Shown: positions 9,878 through 20,213, numbered from the stretch's first letter. The stretch: DNA of 64,000 nt from Alphaproteobacteria bacterium (GCA_013288335.1 JABDCC010000003.1:25978-89977), one strand, 5' to 3'. Translations and numbers: made by a program. The notes: a model not told the origin generated them from the sequence alone.

Positions 9878-11725
9878 CTATCCTGTCCGCATATCTTCCA
9901 ACTCAAGCCACCTAGCCTCAGCGTTGGCCAGATCCTGTTGCGCGGAAGCATAGCGGCGGGTTAACTTATCAAACGCTTCGGGGTTTTTGATGTATAAATC
10001 TGCATCCAGCAGCATTTCCTTCAGTTGACTTATCTCAATCTCAAGTTCAGCGATCTTCTTCGGTAATTTTTCCAGTTCATGTTTAAACTTGAAAGACAGC
10101 TTTGGAGGTTTGGAAGACGGGAAATTGGCAATAGTAGAAGTCTCTTGGCTTTTTGACTTCCCGGCTTCTCGTATTCTCGACTTCTGGGATTTCTTGGCTT
10201 CATGGTAATCCGTATAACCACCAATATAGCCTTCAACAACCGCATCACCTTCAAAAGCAATCACCTCAGTTACAGTGCGATCGAGAAAGTCACGATCATG
10301 ACTTACTACGATCAATGTTCCGGCATAATCGGCAAGAATATCCTGCAACATGTCGAGCGTATCCATGTCCAGATCGTTTGTTGGCTCATCGAGAATGAGA
10401 ACATTGCCAGGATTGGCGAGGAGTTTCGCCAGCATTAGCCGGTTTTGCTGGCCACCGGAAAGTGTTTTTACTTTATCACGTGCAATTTTAGGATCGAAGA
10501 GAAAAGCTTTAAGATAGCCGCATACATGAGTAAGTTTTTTATTTTCTCCACTGCCAATCCCCACCTGATCGCCACCATCGGGGCATAATGTATCCCACAG
10601 GGTTTTATCGGGATCGAGATTCACGCGGTTTTGATCAAAATAGGCAATATCAATAGTTTTCCCGCGTGCCACCCTGCCCTTATCCGGGCCTAATTCTCCG
10701 GTAAGCAATTTTATAAAAGTGGATTTTCCTGAACCATTTTTTCCCAATACACCAATACGATCTCCGCGTAATATGCGTAAATTAAAATCCTTGAGAATAG
10801 GTATTTCTTTATCGCCATTTTTAAACGATTTACTGACTTCCTTGAATTCAACAATAATTTTAGAAGCCTGCACTGGTGTTAATGAATCCAGTTCAATTTT
10901 CTTCATACGCTGGGCAAATGCATCTTTATCGGATTTGAGTTTTTCACGCAGACGACCAAGCTCCCCCAAGCGCCGCTGATTGCGTTTGCGTCGCCCTGTT
11001 ACACCGCCTTGCGTCCAGTCAATTTCGGCAGCAAGTTTTTTCTGCATATTCTGCAGTTCGCGTGCTTCGTGTTCAATAATTTGCTCCGCCCAATCATCAA
11101 ACTCTTTATATCCACCAGGACACACACGGATGGTGCCTCGGTCTATCCAGAACACTTTGCGCGAGATATTGGCAAGAAATGCCCTGTCGTGGCTCACGCA
11201 CACGAGTGCGCCGCGATACCCACCAAGAAATCCCTCCAACCATTCAATCGCAGCCAGGTCAAGGTGGTTGGTAGGTTCATCAAGCAGTAATATATCTGGC
11301 TCGGCCACTAACGCTCTAGCAAGCGCGGCGCGGCGCAATTGTCCGCCGGATAATGTTCCCATCAACGCATCCGGATCAATTTGCAGTGGTTCGATTACAA
11401 TATCTGCCAGATGCTGCTTATCTTCTGTCTGGTCATGCGTATCAAGACCTGAGAGCACAAATGTTTTTACTGTATCATTCGGCTTATGAATTACCGTTTG
11501 CGCAAGGTAACCGATAGTGATTCCGGGCATGGCAAAGCGTTTACCAGCATCGAGTTCAAGTTCAGAGAGAATAAGACGCATGAGTGTGGTCTTGCCCGCA
11601 CCGTTTTTACCCACGAGGCAGATTTTATCGCCCTCACTGATATGCATGCGCAAACCCTCAAATAGGGGTTTGCCGCCAAATGTCAGGTGAATATCTTCAA
11701 GGCTAATGAGTACGCGGGGAGCCAT
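9878..11725 (-). CDS. ABC-F family ATPase, Uup-like
   Basis: Two ABC cassettes (VGKNGAGKTT / LGKNGSGKST; LSGGQ twice; LLDEPTNHLDL / ILDEPTNDLDM), C-terminal coiled coil. Confidence 0.93.
   Translation of the reverse strand: MAPRVLISLEDIHLTFGGKPLFEGLRMHISEGDKICLVGKNGAGKTTLMRLILSELELDAGKRFAMPGITIGYLAQTVIHKPNDTVKTFVLSGLDTHDQTEDKQHLADIVIEPLQIDPDALMGTLSGGQLRRAALARALVAEPDILLLDEPTNHLDLAAIEWLEGFLGGYRGALVCVSHDRAFLANISRKVFWIDRGTIRVCPGGYKEFDDWAEQIIEHEARELQNMQKKLAAEIDWTQGGVTGRRKRNQRRLGELGRLREKLKSDKDAFAQRMKKIELDSLTPVQASKIIVEFKEVSKSFKNGDKEIPILKDFNLRILRGDRIGVLGKNGSGKSTFIKLLTGELGPDKGRVARGKTIDIAYFDQNRVNLDPDKTLWDTLCPDGGDQVGIGSGENKKLTHVCGYLKAFLFDPKIARDKVKTLSGGQQNRLMLAKLLANPGNVLILDEPTNDLDMDTLDMLQDILADYAGTLIVVSHDRDFLDRTVTEVIAFEGDAVVEGYIGGYTDYHEAKKSQKSRIREAGKSKSQETSTIANFPSSKPPKLSFKFKHELEKLPKKIAELEIEISQLKEMLLDADLYIKNPEAFDKLTRRYASAQQDLANAEARWLELEDMRTG
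10112..10202 (-). repeat. Quasi-8-bp-periodic palindromic-type repeat within the ABC-F coding sequence
   Basis: Minus strand AAGCCAAG.AAATCCCAG.AAGTCGAG.AATACGAG.AAGCCGGG.AAGTC..., opposing arm GACTTCTACTATTGCCAATTTCCCGTCTTCC; resembles 23957-24034. Confidence 0.5.
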
Positions 11726-11792
11726 ATGTTATCTATACACTATAATATTTAGGAGTGTTATAACCCGCGGTGAAGCTTATGCAAGCATAAGC

Positions 11793-13190
11793 TTAGGCAA
11801 TCCCATGTTGCAGCTCAGATGGCTGCTGGGTTTGAGCAACGAAACTATCTTGTGGTTTTTCTATTTTGTTTTTGAGTTCTGGCGAGGCAAATTTAGGAGT
11901 TTTGGTTTCTATATCACTGGCAATGCTATTTTCTGCATGTACAGCAATATCATGAAATTTATAAAGATAGCTTTCCAGATTAGAATACACCTCACCAAAC
12001 GATATAGCTTTGTTTTTAAAATGCTCTGTAAGGAACACCGCAGTTTGATTCAATGCTAGCGGAATTTTATCAGCAGGGATTTTGGCAAGATTATCTACCA
12101 CATGGGCATACACTTCTTCCATATTGACTTCCTTGGTGCCGAATTTGGCAAAGAGCCTTGTGCCAAGTCCACTTACTAAAGTTGCACCACCTAGTGCTCC
12201 TATCGTATCTTTCTTTTTAATATTCCCATAAGCCAGAGTTCCTGCCGCAACCATTTCAATACTTGAGCTCAAGCGGAAAAATACTTTTTCTCTTATATTA
12301 TCAAACCAACTGTTTGGTTTGGGGTTATACGGGTCGGGCACTTTAGAGAAAAAACCAATGGTTTTACCGATGAGATAAATAACGCCAGTATACAGATTGG
12401 TTTTATCCTTCTGATTGTTAAGCCCTGCTTTAAATGCTTCCTTGAATGAACCTTTACCTATCTCCTTAAATGCCGCTCCCCATTGTTTTACCGGAAAAAC
12501 CATTGCAAGTGAGCCAAGAATACGGAGCCCGATTTCTCCCACGCGCACCGAGTTGGCTTTCATGAAATCATAAAATTTCTGACCAAATGTTTTGGGCTTA
12601 TCAGCTTCTTTATGAAGCGGCGCAAGCTCCTGCTCAATGGAGATAGGCTGCGTGCCATCCGGTAGGTAGGGTGTGAGTTGGTTATTTATTTCCTGCTTAA
12701 TAACACGCAAATGATGTGGATCGGTACTTTTCTGCCCGCCAAAGACAATATTAACTGCATTTGCCGTCAAGTTTAATGCGGCAAAACCAAGCTTTGCCGG
12801 ATCAACTTTTTGCTTATCAAATTTACCTTTTGTAAAAAGCGAGGAATATAAATTGAGACCCTGGCCAATATTACTGAAATGCCCACGCCACGCCCAAGGA
12901 TTGAATTTCTTTTCAGGCACTGGTACAGCTAGTTTTACATCATGACCAGCAAGCGCCTGTGATAATTGTGCCTGCGTCTTTTCACCACGCGTGATAAATA
13001 CTGGTTTGCCGTCAACTACCGTTTCCGATATTATTTCCTGCCCAATATCCGGAGCGGTTAATATTTCGTGTAATTTGTCTTTATCTTGTGCGCTTCGTCC
13101 ATAAATGAATGCGAAGTTACTATCGGGACGAGGAGAAAATTCCACCGAAGCAACAGGAGAGTTCGTATTTGTATTTACAAAAACAGCCAT
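11793..13190 (-). CDS. Hypothetical protein, 465 aa, hydrophobic central segments
   Basis: Long uninterrupted ORF without a strong competing frame; no recognised family; segments such as IGLRILGSLAMVFPV and IGALGGATLVSGLGTRLF. Confidence 0.8.
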   Translation of the reverse strand: MAVFVNTNTNSPVASVEFSPRPDSNFAFIYGRSAQDKDKLHEILTAPDIGQEIISETVVDGKPVFITRGEKTQAQLSQALAGHDVKLAVPVPEKKFNPWAWRGHFSNIGQGLNLYSSLFTKGKFDKQKVDPAKLGFAALNLTANAVNIVFGGQKSTDPHHLRVIKQEINNQLTPYLPDGTQPISIEQELAPLHKEADKPKTFGQKFYDFMKANSVRVGEIGLRILGSLAMVFPVKQWGAAFKEIGKGSFKEAFKAGLNNQKDKTNLYTGVIYLIGKTIGFFSKVPDPYNPKPNSWFDNIREKVFFRLSSSIEMVAAGTLAYGNIKKKDTIGALGGATLVSGLGTRLFAKFGTKEVNMEEVYAHVVDNLAKIPADKIPLALNQTAVFLTEHFKNKAISFGEVYSNLESYLYKFHDIAVHAENSIASDIETKTPKFASPELKNKIEKPQDSFVAQTQQPSELQHGIA

Positions 13191-13331
13191 AAATAAATTG
13201 GTTAGTTATGTTTCTTTATCTCGCCTTATATATTACTTTGTATACGAACTACCTGCAAATAGTTATTTGTTACATTTTTGTGACTTATCAGGCGTTTTTA
13301 TGCTTATATTAGGCTAAAATAGGATAGATAA

Positions 13332-13766
13332 ATGCCCACATCACAAGATTATTCCAAGCGAATTGTAAGGTCACTTCGTCAGTTAACTCAGTATCTTGAG
13401 AGGCATTCCCGCATGCTTTTTGAGCATCAGGGAGTTACTGTGCCGCAAATAATGTGCTTGGATAATCTTATAGAAAACGGGGTGATGACAATGGCCGTCC
13501 TGGCGACCAATATACATGTAAGCCCCAGCACTATGGCAGGGATAGTCGACAGGTTAGAAAAAAAGAAACTCGTGATACGTAAGCGTGATACCAAAGATCG
13601 CCGCGTAATTTTTGTGGATATTACCGATAGTGGCAGAAAATTTATTAAAGCCACCCCTCACCTGTTACATAACCGTTTGCATGACACCCTAAACAACCTT
13701 AAGCAAAGTGAGCAGATACAGATAGCAAATTCTATGGAGATGCTGGTTAATTTGCTGCAGAAATAA
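13332..13766 (+). CDS. MarR family transcriptional regulator
   Basis: wHTH with VSPSTMAGIVDRLEKKKLVIRKRDTKDRRVIFVDITDSG. Confidence 0.92.
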   Translation: MPTSQDYSKRIVRSLRQLTQYLERHSRMLFEHQGVTVPQIMCLDNLIENGVMTMAVLATNIHVSPSTMAGIVDRLEKKKLVIRKRDTKDRRVIFVDITDSGRKFIKATPHLLHNRLHDTLNNLKQSEQIQIANSMEMLVNLLQK

Positions 13767-14622
13767 CTTCTGCCAATTTCTGAAATAAAGCTTCTTTTGC
13801 ACTGGTTTCTCGCCAGCATAAACATATCTTCCGTCCGAAGGATTTATTCTGCAGCGGGATATAACATATATTGGGGTTATCATGGCGGACTGCAAGCTCT
13901 GGAATCAAAGTAATAGCATCGCCCATAGCCACCATTTGCCTGAGTGTTTCTAAACTGGTCGCTCTGAATTTTATTGATTCTCCACTACCTATGGAGTGAC
14001 AAATTTCTAATGCCTGCGAACGCAGGCAATGCCCTTCATCGAGTAAAAGAAGTTGAATTCCTGCCAACTCCTCATCAGTTATTTTTTTCTTTTTTGAAAG
14101 AGGATTGTTTTTTGGCACAGCAAGAAAGAAACGCTCGTGAAATAATTCCACGGATTTTATTCCCTGCCTTTCAACTGGCCCTGCTATTAAAGCACAGTCA
14201 AGCCTCCCACTTTCCAATAATTCCAACAAACTTGCTGTTTTTTCTTCCACCAACTTCATTAAGAGCTTTGGAAAATTCTTTTTAATACTCCCGGAACATA
14301 ACGGAAAGAGATACGGCGCCAAAGTAGGGAACGCACCTAACGTTAATTCTCCGCAAAAAGGATCCCGCTCCGATTTAGCAAGCTGCCTGATTTCTTCGGC
14401 CTGATGCAGAATATGCCGCGTGCGCTCGCAAATATCCTTTCCAATAGCCGTCAGCATGACTTTTTTATTGCTACGTTCAAACAACTGAACACCCAGATAT
14501 TCTTCTAACTTCTTTATCTGGATGCTCAGTGTCGACTGGCTTACGTTGCAGATTTCCGCAGCTTTGCCAAAATTCCCGGTATCGGCTACAGTCACTATAT
14601 ATTGTAAATCGCGTAAGTTCAT
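13747..14622 (-). CDS. oxyR: LysR-type hydrogen peroxide regulator OxyR
   Basis: LysR HTH; redox-Cys context LLDEGHCLRSQALEICHSIG and FRATSLETLRQMVAMGDAITLIPE. Confidence 0.92.
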   Translation of the reverse strand: MNLRDLQYIVTVADTGNFGKAAEICNVSQSTLSIQIKKLEEYLGVQLFERSNKKVMLTAIGKDICERTRHILHQAEEIRQLAKSERDPFCGELTLGAFPTLAPYLFPLCSGSIKKNFPKLLMKLVEEKTASLLELLESGRLDCALIAGPVERQGIKSVELFHERFFLAVPKNNPLSKKKKITDEELAGIQLLLLDEGHCLRSQALEICHSIGSGESIKFRATSLETLRQMVAMGDAITLIPELAVRHDNPNICYIPLQNKSFGRKICLCWRETSAKEALFQKLAEVISAAN

Positions 14623-15323
14623 TATTTCGCCATATCAAAAATTAAAATATCTGCTTTATCTATACCCGTAAACTTAAGCATTTTCTCATCTTCAACAGCG
14701 GCGCCGTCACCTTGTTTTAACTCTTTATCACCGAGTATAACTTTACCGTTTGCCACATGCAGCCAGGCAATCCTGTTATCGCCCATCTTGTACTCGGCCA
14801 TTTTACCTTTTTCTAAATCAAGCACATACATAGCAATATCCTGGTGCACAGTAAGGCTACCTTCTCGCCCATCATTCGAAGCAAGGAGAGTAAACTTTCC
14901 ATTTTCACGAGACTTGGCAAAGTTTTTCTGCTCATAAGAAGGTGGAAACCCTTTCTTATCAGGCAGAATCCAGATTTGCAGCAAATGAACCTGTTTATCC
15001 TTCTGCGGGTTAAATTCACTATGCCTGATACCGGTGCCAGCAGACATGCGCTGCACATCACCAGGCATAATGACTGAGCCTGTTCCAAGTGAATCCTTAT
15101 GCTCTAACTCACCCTCCATGACGTAGGTTACTATTTCCATATTGTCATGCGGATGCGTTCCGAAACCGGAAGCGGGCGCTACAATATCGTCGTTTATCAC
15201 ACGAAGATCGCCAAATCCCATATGTTTTGGATCATAATAGTTACCAAAACTAAAGGTATGCTTAGTATCAAGCCAACCCATTTTTACGGCCCCGCGGTCT
15301 TCGGATTTTCTGAATGTAATCAT
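14622..15323 (-). CDS. Pirin family protein
   Basis: FGTHPHDNMEIVTYVMEGELEHKDSLG and MSAGTGIRHSEFNP cupin motifs. Confidence 0.93.
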   Translation of the reverse strand: MITFRKSEDRGAVKMGWLDTKHTFSFGNYYDPKHMGFGDLRVINDDIVAPASGFGTHPHDNMEIVTYVMEGELEHKDSLGTGSVIMPGDVQRMSAGTGIRHSEFNPQKDKQVHLLQIWILPDKKGFPPSYEQKNFAKSRENGKFTLLASNDGREGSLTVHQDIAMYVLDLEKGKMAEYKMGDNRIAWLHVANGKVILGDKELKQGDGAAVEDEKMLKFTGIDKADILIFDMAK

Positions 15324-15368
15324 AAAAATTCTCCTTAAAAACTATCATAAGAAAACATAGCACATATC

Positions 15369-15383
15369 ATTGATATAATCAAT
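15369..15383. promoter_or_regulatory. Perfect dyad ATTGAT-ATA-ATCAAT (LysR T-N11-A type) between pirin and ahpC
   Basis: Palindrome in the divergent intergenic region of the OxyR-linked peroxide genes. Confidence 0.45.
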
Positions 15384-15471
15384 CAATATAATATAAACAA
15401 TATATTTTACCAATGGACTAAATTATGGGATATTTGGCTTTGTTAAAACACACAGAACATAAGGAGGATAT

Positions 15472-16011
15472 ATGCTTGGTATAGGACAAAAATTTCCATC
15501 TTTTTCAATGAAAGCAACAGTTTCTAACGATATTAAAACTGCTTTCACTGACGTTACAGACAAAAGCCACCCCGGAAAATGGCTCGTATTTTTCTCATGG
15601 CCAAAGGATTTTACCTTTGTCTGCCCGACTGAAATTGCCGAATTTGGCAAGCTGAATAAGGAATTCAAAGACCGTGACGCGCAAGTATTGGGCTTAAGTA
15701 CCGATAGTGAATTCGTGCATCTTGCATGGCGCCAAAATCATAAGGATTTACACAACCTGCCCTTCCCTATGCTTGCCGATGTAAAACGTGAATTAAGCAC
15801 GGCGCTTGGTATCTTAAATGTAGCCGAAGGTGTTGCTGATCGCACTACTTACATCGTCGACCCAGAAGGCATTATTAGATTCGTTATGGTGACGGATTTG
15901 AATGTTGGCCGTAATGTTAAAGAGGTATTGCGTGTTCTTGATGCATTACAAACAGACGAGCTTTGCCCATGCAACTGGAACAAAGGCGAAGACACTTTAA
16001 AAGTCGCTTAA
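15472..16011 (+). CDS. ahpC: Peroxiredoxin (AhpC)
   Basis: FVCPTEIAEF peroxidatic Cys and DELCPCNWNKGEDTLK resolving region; AAGGAGGATAT upstream of ATG. Confidence 0.93.
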   Translation: MLGIGQKFPSFSMKATVSNDIKTAFTDVTDKSHPGKWLVFFSWPKDFTFVCPTEIAEFGKLNKEFKDRDAQVLGLSTDSEFVHLAWRQNHKDLHNLPFPMLADVKRELSTALGILNVAEGVADRTTYIVDPEGIIRFVMVTDLNVGRNVKEVLRVLDALQTDELCPCNWNKGEDTLKVA

Positions 16012-16032
16012 AAACTAAAAATAGGAGAATTT

Positions 16033-16611
16033 ATGACAGAGCTTAATTTAGAATCACTAAGGGAATCACTGCCAGCATATGCCAAGGATATTAAACTTAA
16101 TCTTGGCAATGTGCTGACAACTGAAGGCTCCGGAGATCTTACTATTAACCAGATAATGGGAGTAGCACTCGCTTCCGCCTATGCAACCCGCAACATTAAG
16201 GTGATAGGCGCGATTGCATATGAAGCGGCGTCTGTGATTTCGCAAGCTGAACAGGAAGCAGCAAAATCCGCTTCAGCTATTATGGCAATGAATAATATTT
16301 ATTACCGGTTCATTCATCTTGTACACGATGAAGAACTCGGAAAACTACCGCCAAAACTGCGCATGAACGTGATCGGAAGCCCTGGAATTGCCAAGGTGGA
16401 GTTTGAATTATACTCACTTGCGGTCTCTGCCATAAATGGTTGCGGAATGTGCATGGAAGCGCATGTTCATGAAGTATTGAAAGGCGGAATCAGCAAATTG
16501 GGTATTCAGTCCTCCATAAGAATAGCCGCAGTAATCAATGCAACCGCCCAAGCGATAAGTAATAGAGATGCAGAAAACGCACTACATAATAAATCAGAAT
16601 TGGCTGCTTAA
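16033..16611 (+). CDS. ahpD: Alkyl hydroperoxide reductase AhpD (carboxymuconolactone decarboxylase-like)
   Basis: INGCGMCMEAHVHEV CxxC motif; immediately follows ahpC. Confidence 0.92.
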   Translation: MTELNLESLRESLPAYAKDIKLNLGNVLTTEGSGDLTINQIMGVALASAYATRNIKVIGAIAYEAASVISQAEQEAAKSASAIMAMNNIYYRFIHLVHDEELGKLPPKLRMNVIGSPGIAKVEFELYSLAVSAINGCGMCMEAHVHEVLKGGISKLGIQSSIRIAAVINATAQAISNRDAENALHNKSELAA

Positions 16612-16624
16612 AAGCTCCCACCTC

Positions 16625-16656
16625 ATCCACGAGGTATAAAGCCTCGTGGATCTTTT
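16625..16656 (+). terminator. Rho-independent terminator of ahpCD
   Basis: ATCCACGAGG-TATAAAG-CCTCGTGGAT followed by CTTTT. Confidence 0.85.
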
Positions 16657-16719
16657 ACTCTATAAAAACTTCAATAAGAATGTTACAAAGCAGATAATAT
16701 AAAATTATTTTCTGCCAAT

Positions 16720-19647
16720 ATGTTAAAGTTCACTTTTCTTGATAATATTACGGATCTAAAAACCAATGTCCGGGAGGATAATGTCGCCCGCGGAATTGAA
16801 GTGTTGATTGCAAAAAGCAAACAATCGGACAATGAAGATTTAATAAAAAAAATTAATACTATTCTAGTTCATCCTAGCGGCAAAACCTTGCTTGGTATGA
16901 TTTTTAGCTATTCACCATTTCTTACCAAAATCATTCAACAATACCCGGGTTTCTTCGTCAGTATTTGTATACACGGAAGCGATAAGTGCTTTGAAGAATT
17001 AAAAGCGTCATTATCTGCAGCATCCCCCCATAATACTAACGAACTCATGAAAACGATGCGTGTGGCAAAAGGCAAAGCTTCTCTGCTGATTGCACTTTCT
17101 GATATCGCAGGTTTATGGACACTTGAAAAAGTGACTTCTTCCATGTCAGATTTTGCCGAAATATGCGTAAGATTAACACTTTCATTTTTACTAAATGAAG
17201 CTGCACAGAAAAATGATATCATCCTTCCGCACCCTGAAAATCCCCAAAAAGATTCCGCAATATTTGTACTGGCAATGGGAAAACTGGGTGCTCGTGAGCT
17301 AAATTATTCCAGTGATATTGATCTGATTGTCTTTTTTGATAAAGAGCGGGTTCATTATCCTAATATGAATAATGTGCAGCATTATTTTTCTAAAATGACT
17401 CATGAAATGGTACGAATTTTACAAGAACGCACTGCCGACGGATATGTTTTTCGTGTCGATTTGCGGCTACGTCCGGATCCCGCCTCAACCCCTGCTGCAA
17501 TGTCCATTGCCGGGGCCATCACCTATTATGAAACGGTCGGGCAAAACTGGGAAAGAGCGGCTTTTATAAAAGCGCGCCCCATTGCCGGCGATATGGAAGC
17601 GGGATACCAATTTCTGAAACAAATTTCTCCTTTTATATGGCGCAAGAATCTTGATTTTGCGGCTATTGCTGACATTCAATCCATTAAACGCCAGATGGAT
17701 GAAAAAACCGGCAGAGATATTAATATTCCCGGACATAATGTAAAAACTGGAATTGGCGGCATAAGGGAGATAGAATTTTTTGCCCAGATTCACCAACTGA
17801 TTTGGGGCGGAAGAATACCGCAACTTCGTATCTCAAATACCTGTAAAACCCTTGAGGCACTTGCAAATAACGAATTGATTAGCCTGGATCTCGCAAAGAA
17901 ACTCATTGATAGTTATCGGTTCTTACGAACCACAGAACATCGATTGCAAATGATTGAAGATCAGCAAACCCATAGTATTCCTGTGGCAATGGAGGCAAGA
18001 GAGCAGTTTTCACGCTTTATGGGGTTTGGCAATAACATAACTTTAGAAAACGAGTTACTTATACATCTGAATTTCGTGCATGAAAATTTTTCAGGGGCAT
18101 TTCGCGGTCAGGGTAGGCTTAGTGGCGATGAGGGTAAGCTATCTTTTACAGGGGTAGAAAACGATCCTCACACTCTCGAAACTCTTACAAAAATGGGCTA
18201 TAGCAACCCCGCTTCTGTCTCCGAACTGATTCAAAGCTGGCATCGCGGAGCACGGCGCGCGACACGCACAAAACGCGCGCGCGAATTGATTACAGAACTA
18301 ACACCCACTTTACTCAAGGCATTTGCCGCCACCGTAAAACCCGATCAGGCTTTTATTCGCTTTGATGAATTTCTTTCAAAGCTTCCGGCGGGGGTACAAT
18401 TATTTTCTCTGTTTAATGCTAACCCGCAATTACTTACCTTGCTTGCACTTATCATGGGCTCAGCACCCGCTATGGCAGAGACACTCAGTAAAAACCCCAA
18501 CCTGCTGGATAGTGTATTAACCGGTGCGTTTTATGATGATTTTCAGAATAAAGCAGAATTATTTAATGAGGTTTCCAATCAATTACTGCTCGCCCGTGAT
18601 TTTGAAGACGAAATGGATATCATACGGCGCTTTAAGAATGAAAAACAATTTCAGGCAGGCGTACAATTAATCCGCCATCAGGTTACCTCTCTTGAGGTAA
18701 GCAATTTCCTAAGTGATATAGCGGAAACCTGCCTTGAGGCCATGCTTCACCGTGTAGAAATACATTTCAAGAATAAGCATCCTGATTTACAATTAGGTTG
18801 CCTTGCTACTATAGCGCTTGGCCGTCTGGGCGCACGTGAGATGACCTTCGGATCTGATATTGATCTGGTATTTGTATATAAAAGTTCTGATAAGAAAGTT
18901 CAGGAACAGAATCACATTATTTATAATAAACTATGCCAGCGTTTTATCAGTGCGCTGACTGCACTTACCCGCGAAGGACGGCTTTATGAGGTAGACACAC
19001 GTCTGCGTCCTTCGGGCAAGGATGGTTTGCTTGTTGTGAGCACCGATGCATTTGACAAATACTTCAGTGAATCTGCTTGGACGTTTGAAATCATGGCATT
19101 CACCCGCGCACGAGTAATTACTGGCGACAGAGATTTAAGAAATGAAATAGGAAAGGTAATTACTGCTAATATTATAAAGAAGCGGGCGAAAGAAACACTT
19201 ATTCAGGATATTATCGATTTACGTAGTAAAATTACCAAGGAATTTGGAAGCAACGATCCATGGAACCTCAAATACGCACATGGTGGAATTATGGATCTGG
19301 ATTTTCTGGCGCAGTATTTTGTTCTCTTACATGCTAACCAACATCCTGATATAATAATAAATTCAACAGGCAAAGTTTTTGAACGGCTTGTAAGCCACGA
19401 TCTTATTAGTAATACCACAGGGAAAGCACTGTTCGAGGCGCATAGATTTTTAAACTCTTTATTTGCCCTGCTGCGACTTTGCGGTGGAGGCATTTTAGAC
19501 GAAAGCACCGCACCGCAAGGCCTCAAGGATTTGATAACAACAAACGCCGGATTACCAAACTTTGATTCCGTGAAAGATCATTTACTTGCAACGTTGGAAA
19601 CTGTGCGTAAATATTATAGTGAATTTATCAATCCCAATAATATTTAA
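16720..19647 (+). CDS. glnE: Bifunctional glutamine synthetase adenylyltransferase/deadenylase
   Basis: Duplicated nucleotidyltransferase motifs GKLGARELNYSSDIDLIVFFD and GRLGAREMTFGSDIDLVFVY. Confidence 0.96.
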   Translation: MLKFTFLDNITDLKTNVREDNVARGIEVLIAKSKQSDNEDLIKKINTILVHPSGKTLLGMIFSYSPFLTKIIQQYPGFFVSICIHGSDKCFEELKASLSAASPHNTNELMKTMRVAKGKASLLIALSDIAGLWTLEKVTSSMSDFAEICVRLTLSFLLNEAAQKNDIILPHPENPQKDSAIFVLAMGKLGARELNYSSDIDLIVFFDKERVHYPNMNNVQHYFSKMTHEMVRILQERTADGYVFRVDLRLRPDPASTPAAMSIAGAITYYETVGQNWERAAFIKARPIAGDMEAGYQFLKQISPFIWRKNLDFAAIADIQSIKRQMDEKTGRDINIPGHNVKTGIGGIREIEFFAQIHQLIWGGRIPQLRISNTCKTLEALANNELISLDLAKKLIDSYRFLRTTEHRLQMIEDQQTHSIPVAMEAREQFSRFMGFGNNITLENELLIHLNFVHENFSGAFRGQGRLSGDEGKLSFTGVENDPHTLETLTKMGYSNPASVSELIQSWHRGARRATRTKRARELITELTPTLLKAFAATVKPDQAFIRFDEFLSKLPAGVQLFSLFNANPQLLTLLALIMGSAPAMAETLSKNPNLLDSVLTGAFYDDFQNKAELFNEVSNQLLLARDFEDEMDIIRRFKNEKQFQAGVQLIRHQVTSLEVSNFLSDIAETCLEAMLHRVEIHFKNKHPDLQLGCLATIALGRLGAREMTFGSDIDLVFVYKSSDKKVQEQNHIIYNKLCQRFISALTALTREGRLYEVDTRLRPSGKDGLLVVSTDAFDKYFSESAWTFEIMAFTRARVITGDRDLRNEIGKVITANIIKKRAKETLIQDIIDLRSKITKEFGSNDPWNLKYAHGGIMDLDFLAQYFVLLHANQHPDIIINSTGKVFERLVSHDLISNTTGKALFEAHRFLNSLFALLRLCGGGILDESTAPQGLKDLITTNAGLPNFDSVKDHLLATLETVRKYYSEFINPNNI

Positions 19648-20213
19648 AACTTTTCTTTCTTATAGGCGCCCCAGATATCACTTTTCGGCACCCACCCCTT
19701 GTGACCGGATATTTGCATTTTGCACCAGTCAATATCGCATTCAACAAGTTTACCGATTACGCCGGGTTCTGCTTTTAAAATAGGCGGGGCTTTATCTTCG
19801 GGCGAGCGCCGCAGAACGACTGTAGTTCCTTTAATAATTGCCATTCTTTTGCCTTGCAGCATCTGTTTGTGCACCCAGCCCGTTGTACCCTGTGAGTCAC
19901 GTATCTCACGCCATTGGTCAAATTCCTGGATAATTTCTACCGGCAATGATTCATGCTTATATACCCAGTTTATGCTGTAACGCGTACCCGGCCCAATGCG
20001 CATATTTACATCGTCGGAGCGCAGAGAAGCAAAACGCGGTACCGGTAATCCGGCATCATCATGATCATCTTCGGCACTGCAAATATTAGAAAAAAACAGC
20101 GAAAGAATAACTATTATTGTGGATACGAGTCGCAGAGAAAATTGCGTAGAGCACAATTGGAGAAAGGGCTCTCTCTTTAAAAAACTACAGTAATTCTTCT
20201 TTATAGCGATCAT
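19644..20213 (-). CDS. SH3-domain protein with signal peptide
   Basis: VNMRIGPGTRYSINWVYKHESLPVEIIQEFDQWREIRDSQGTTGWVHK bacterial SH3 repeat; hydrophobic N-terminus; start codon uncertain. Confidence 0.8.
   Translation of the reverse strand: MIAIKKNYCSFLKREPFLQLCSTQFSLRLVSTIIVILSLFFSNICSAEDDHDDAGLPVPRFASLRSDDVNMRIGPGTRYSINWVYKHESLPVEIIQEFDQWREIRDSQGTTGWVHKQMLQGKRMAIIKGTTVVLRRSPEDKAPPILKAEPGVIGKLVECDIDWCKMQISGHKGWVPKSDIWGAYKKEKF

Noticed and set aside
10980-11489. 169-aa plus-strand ORF inside the ABC-F gene
   Set aside because: Shadow ORF antisense to conserved ATPase motifs.
11773-11794. Perfect hairpin AAGCTTATG-CAAG-CATAAGCTT as a terminator
   Set aside because: Overlaps a stop codon and has no U-tract on either strand; function not supported.
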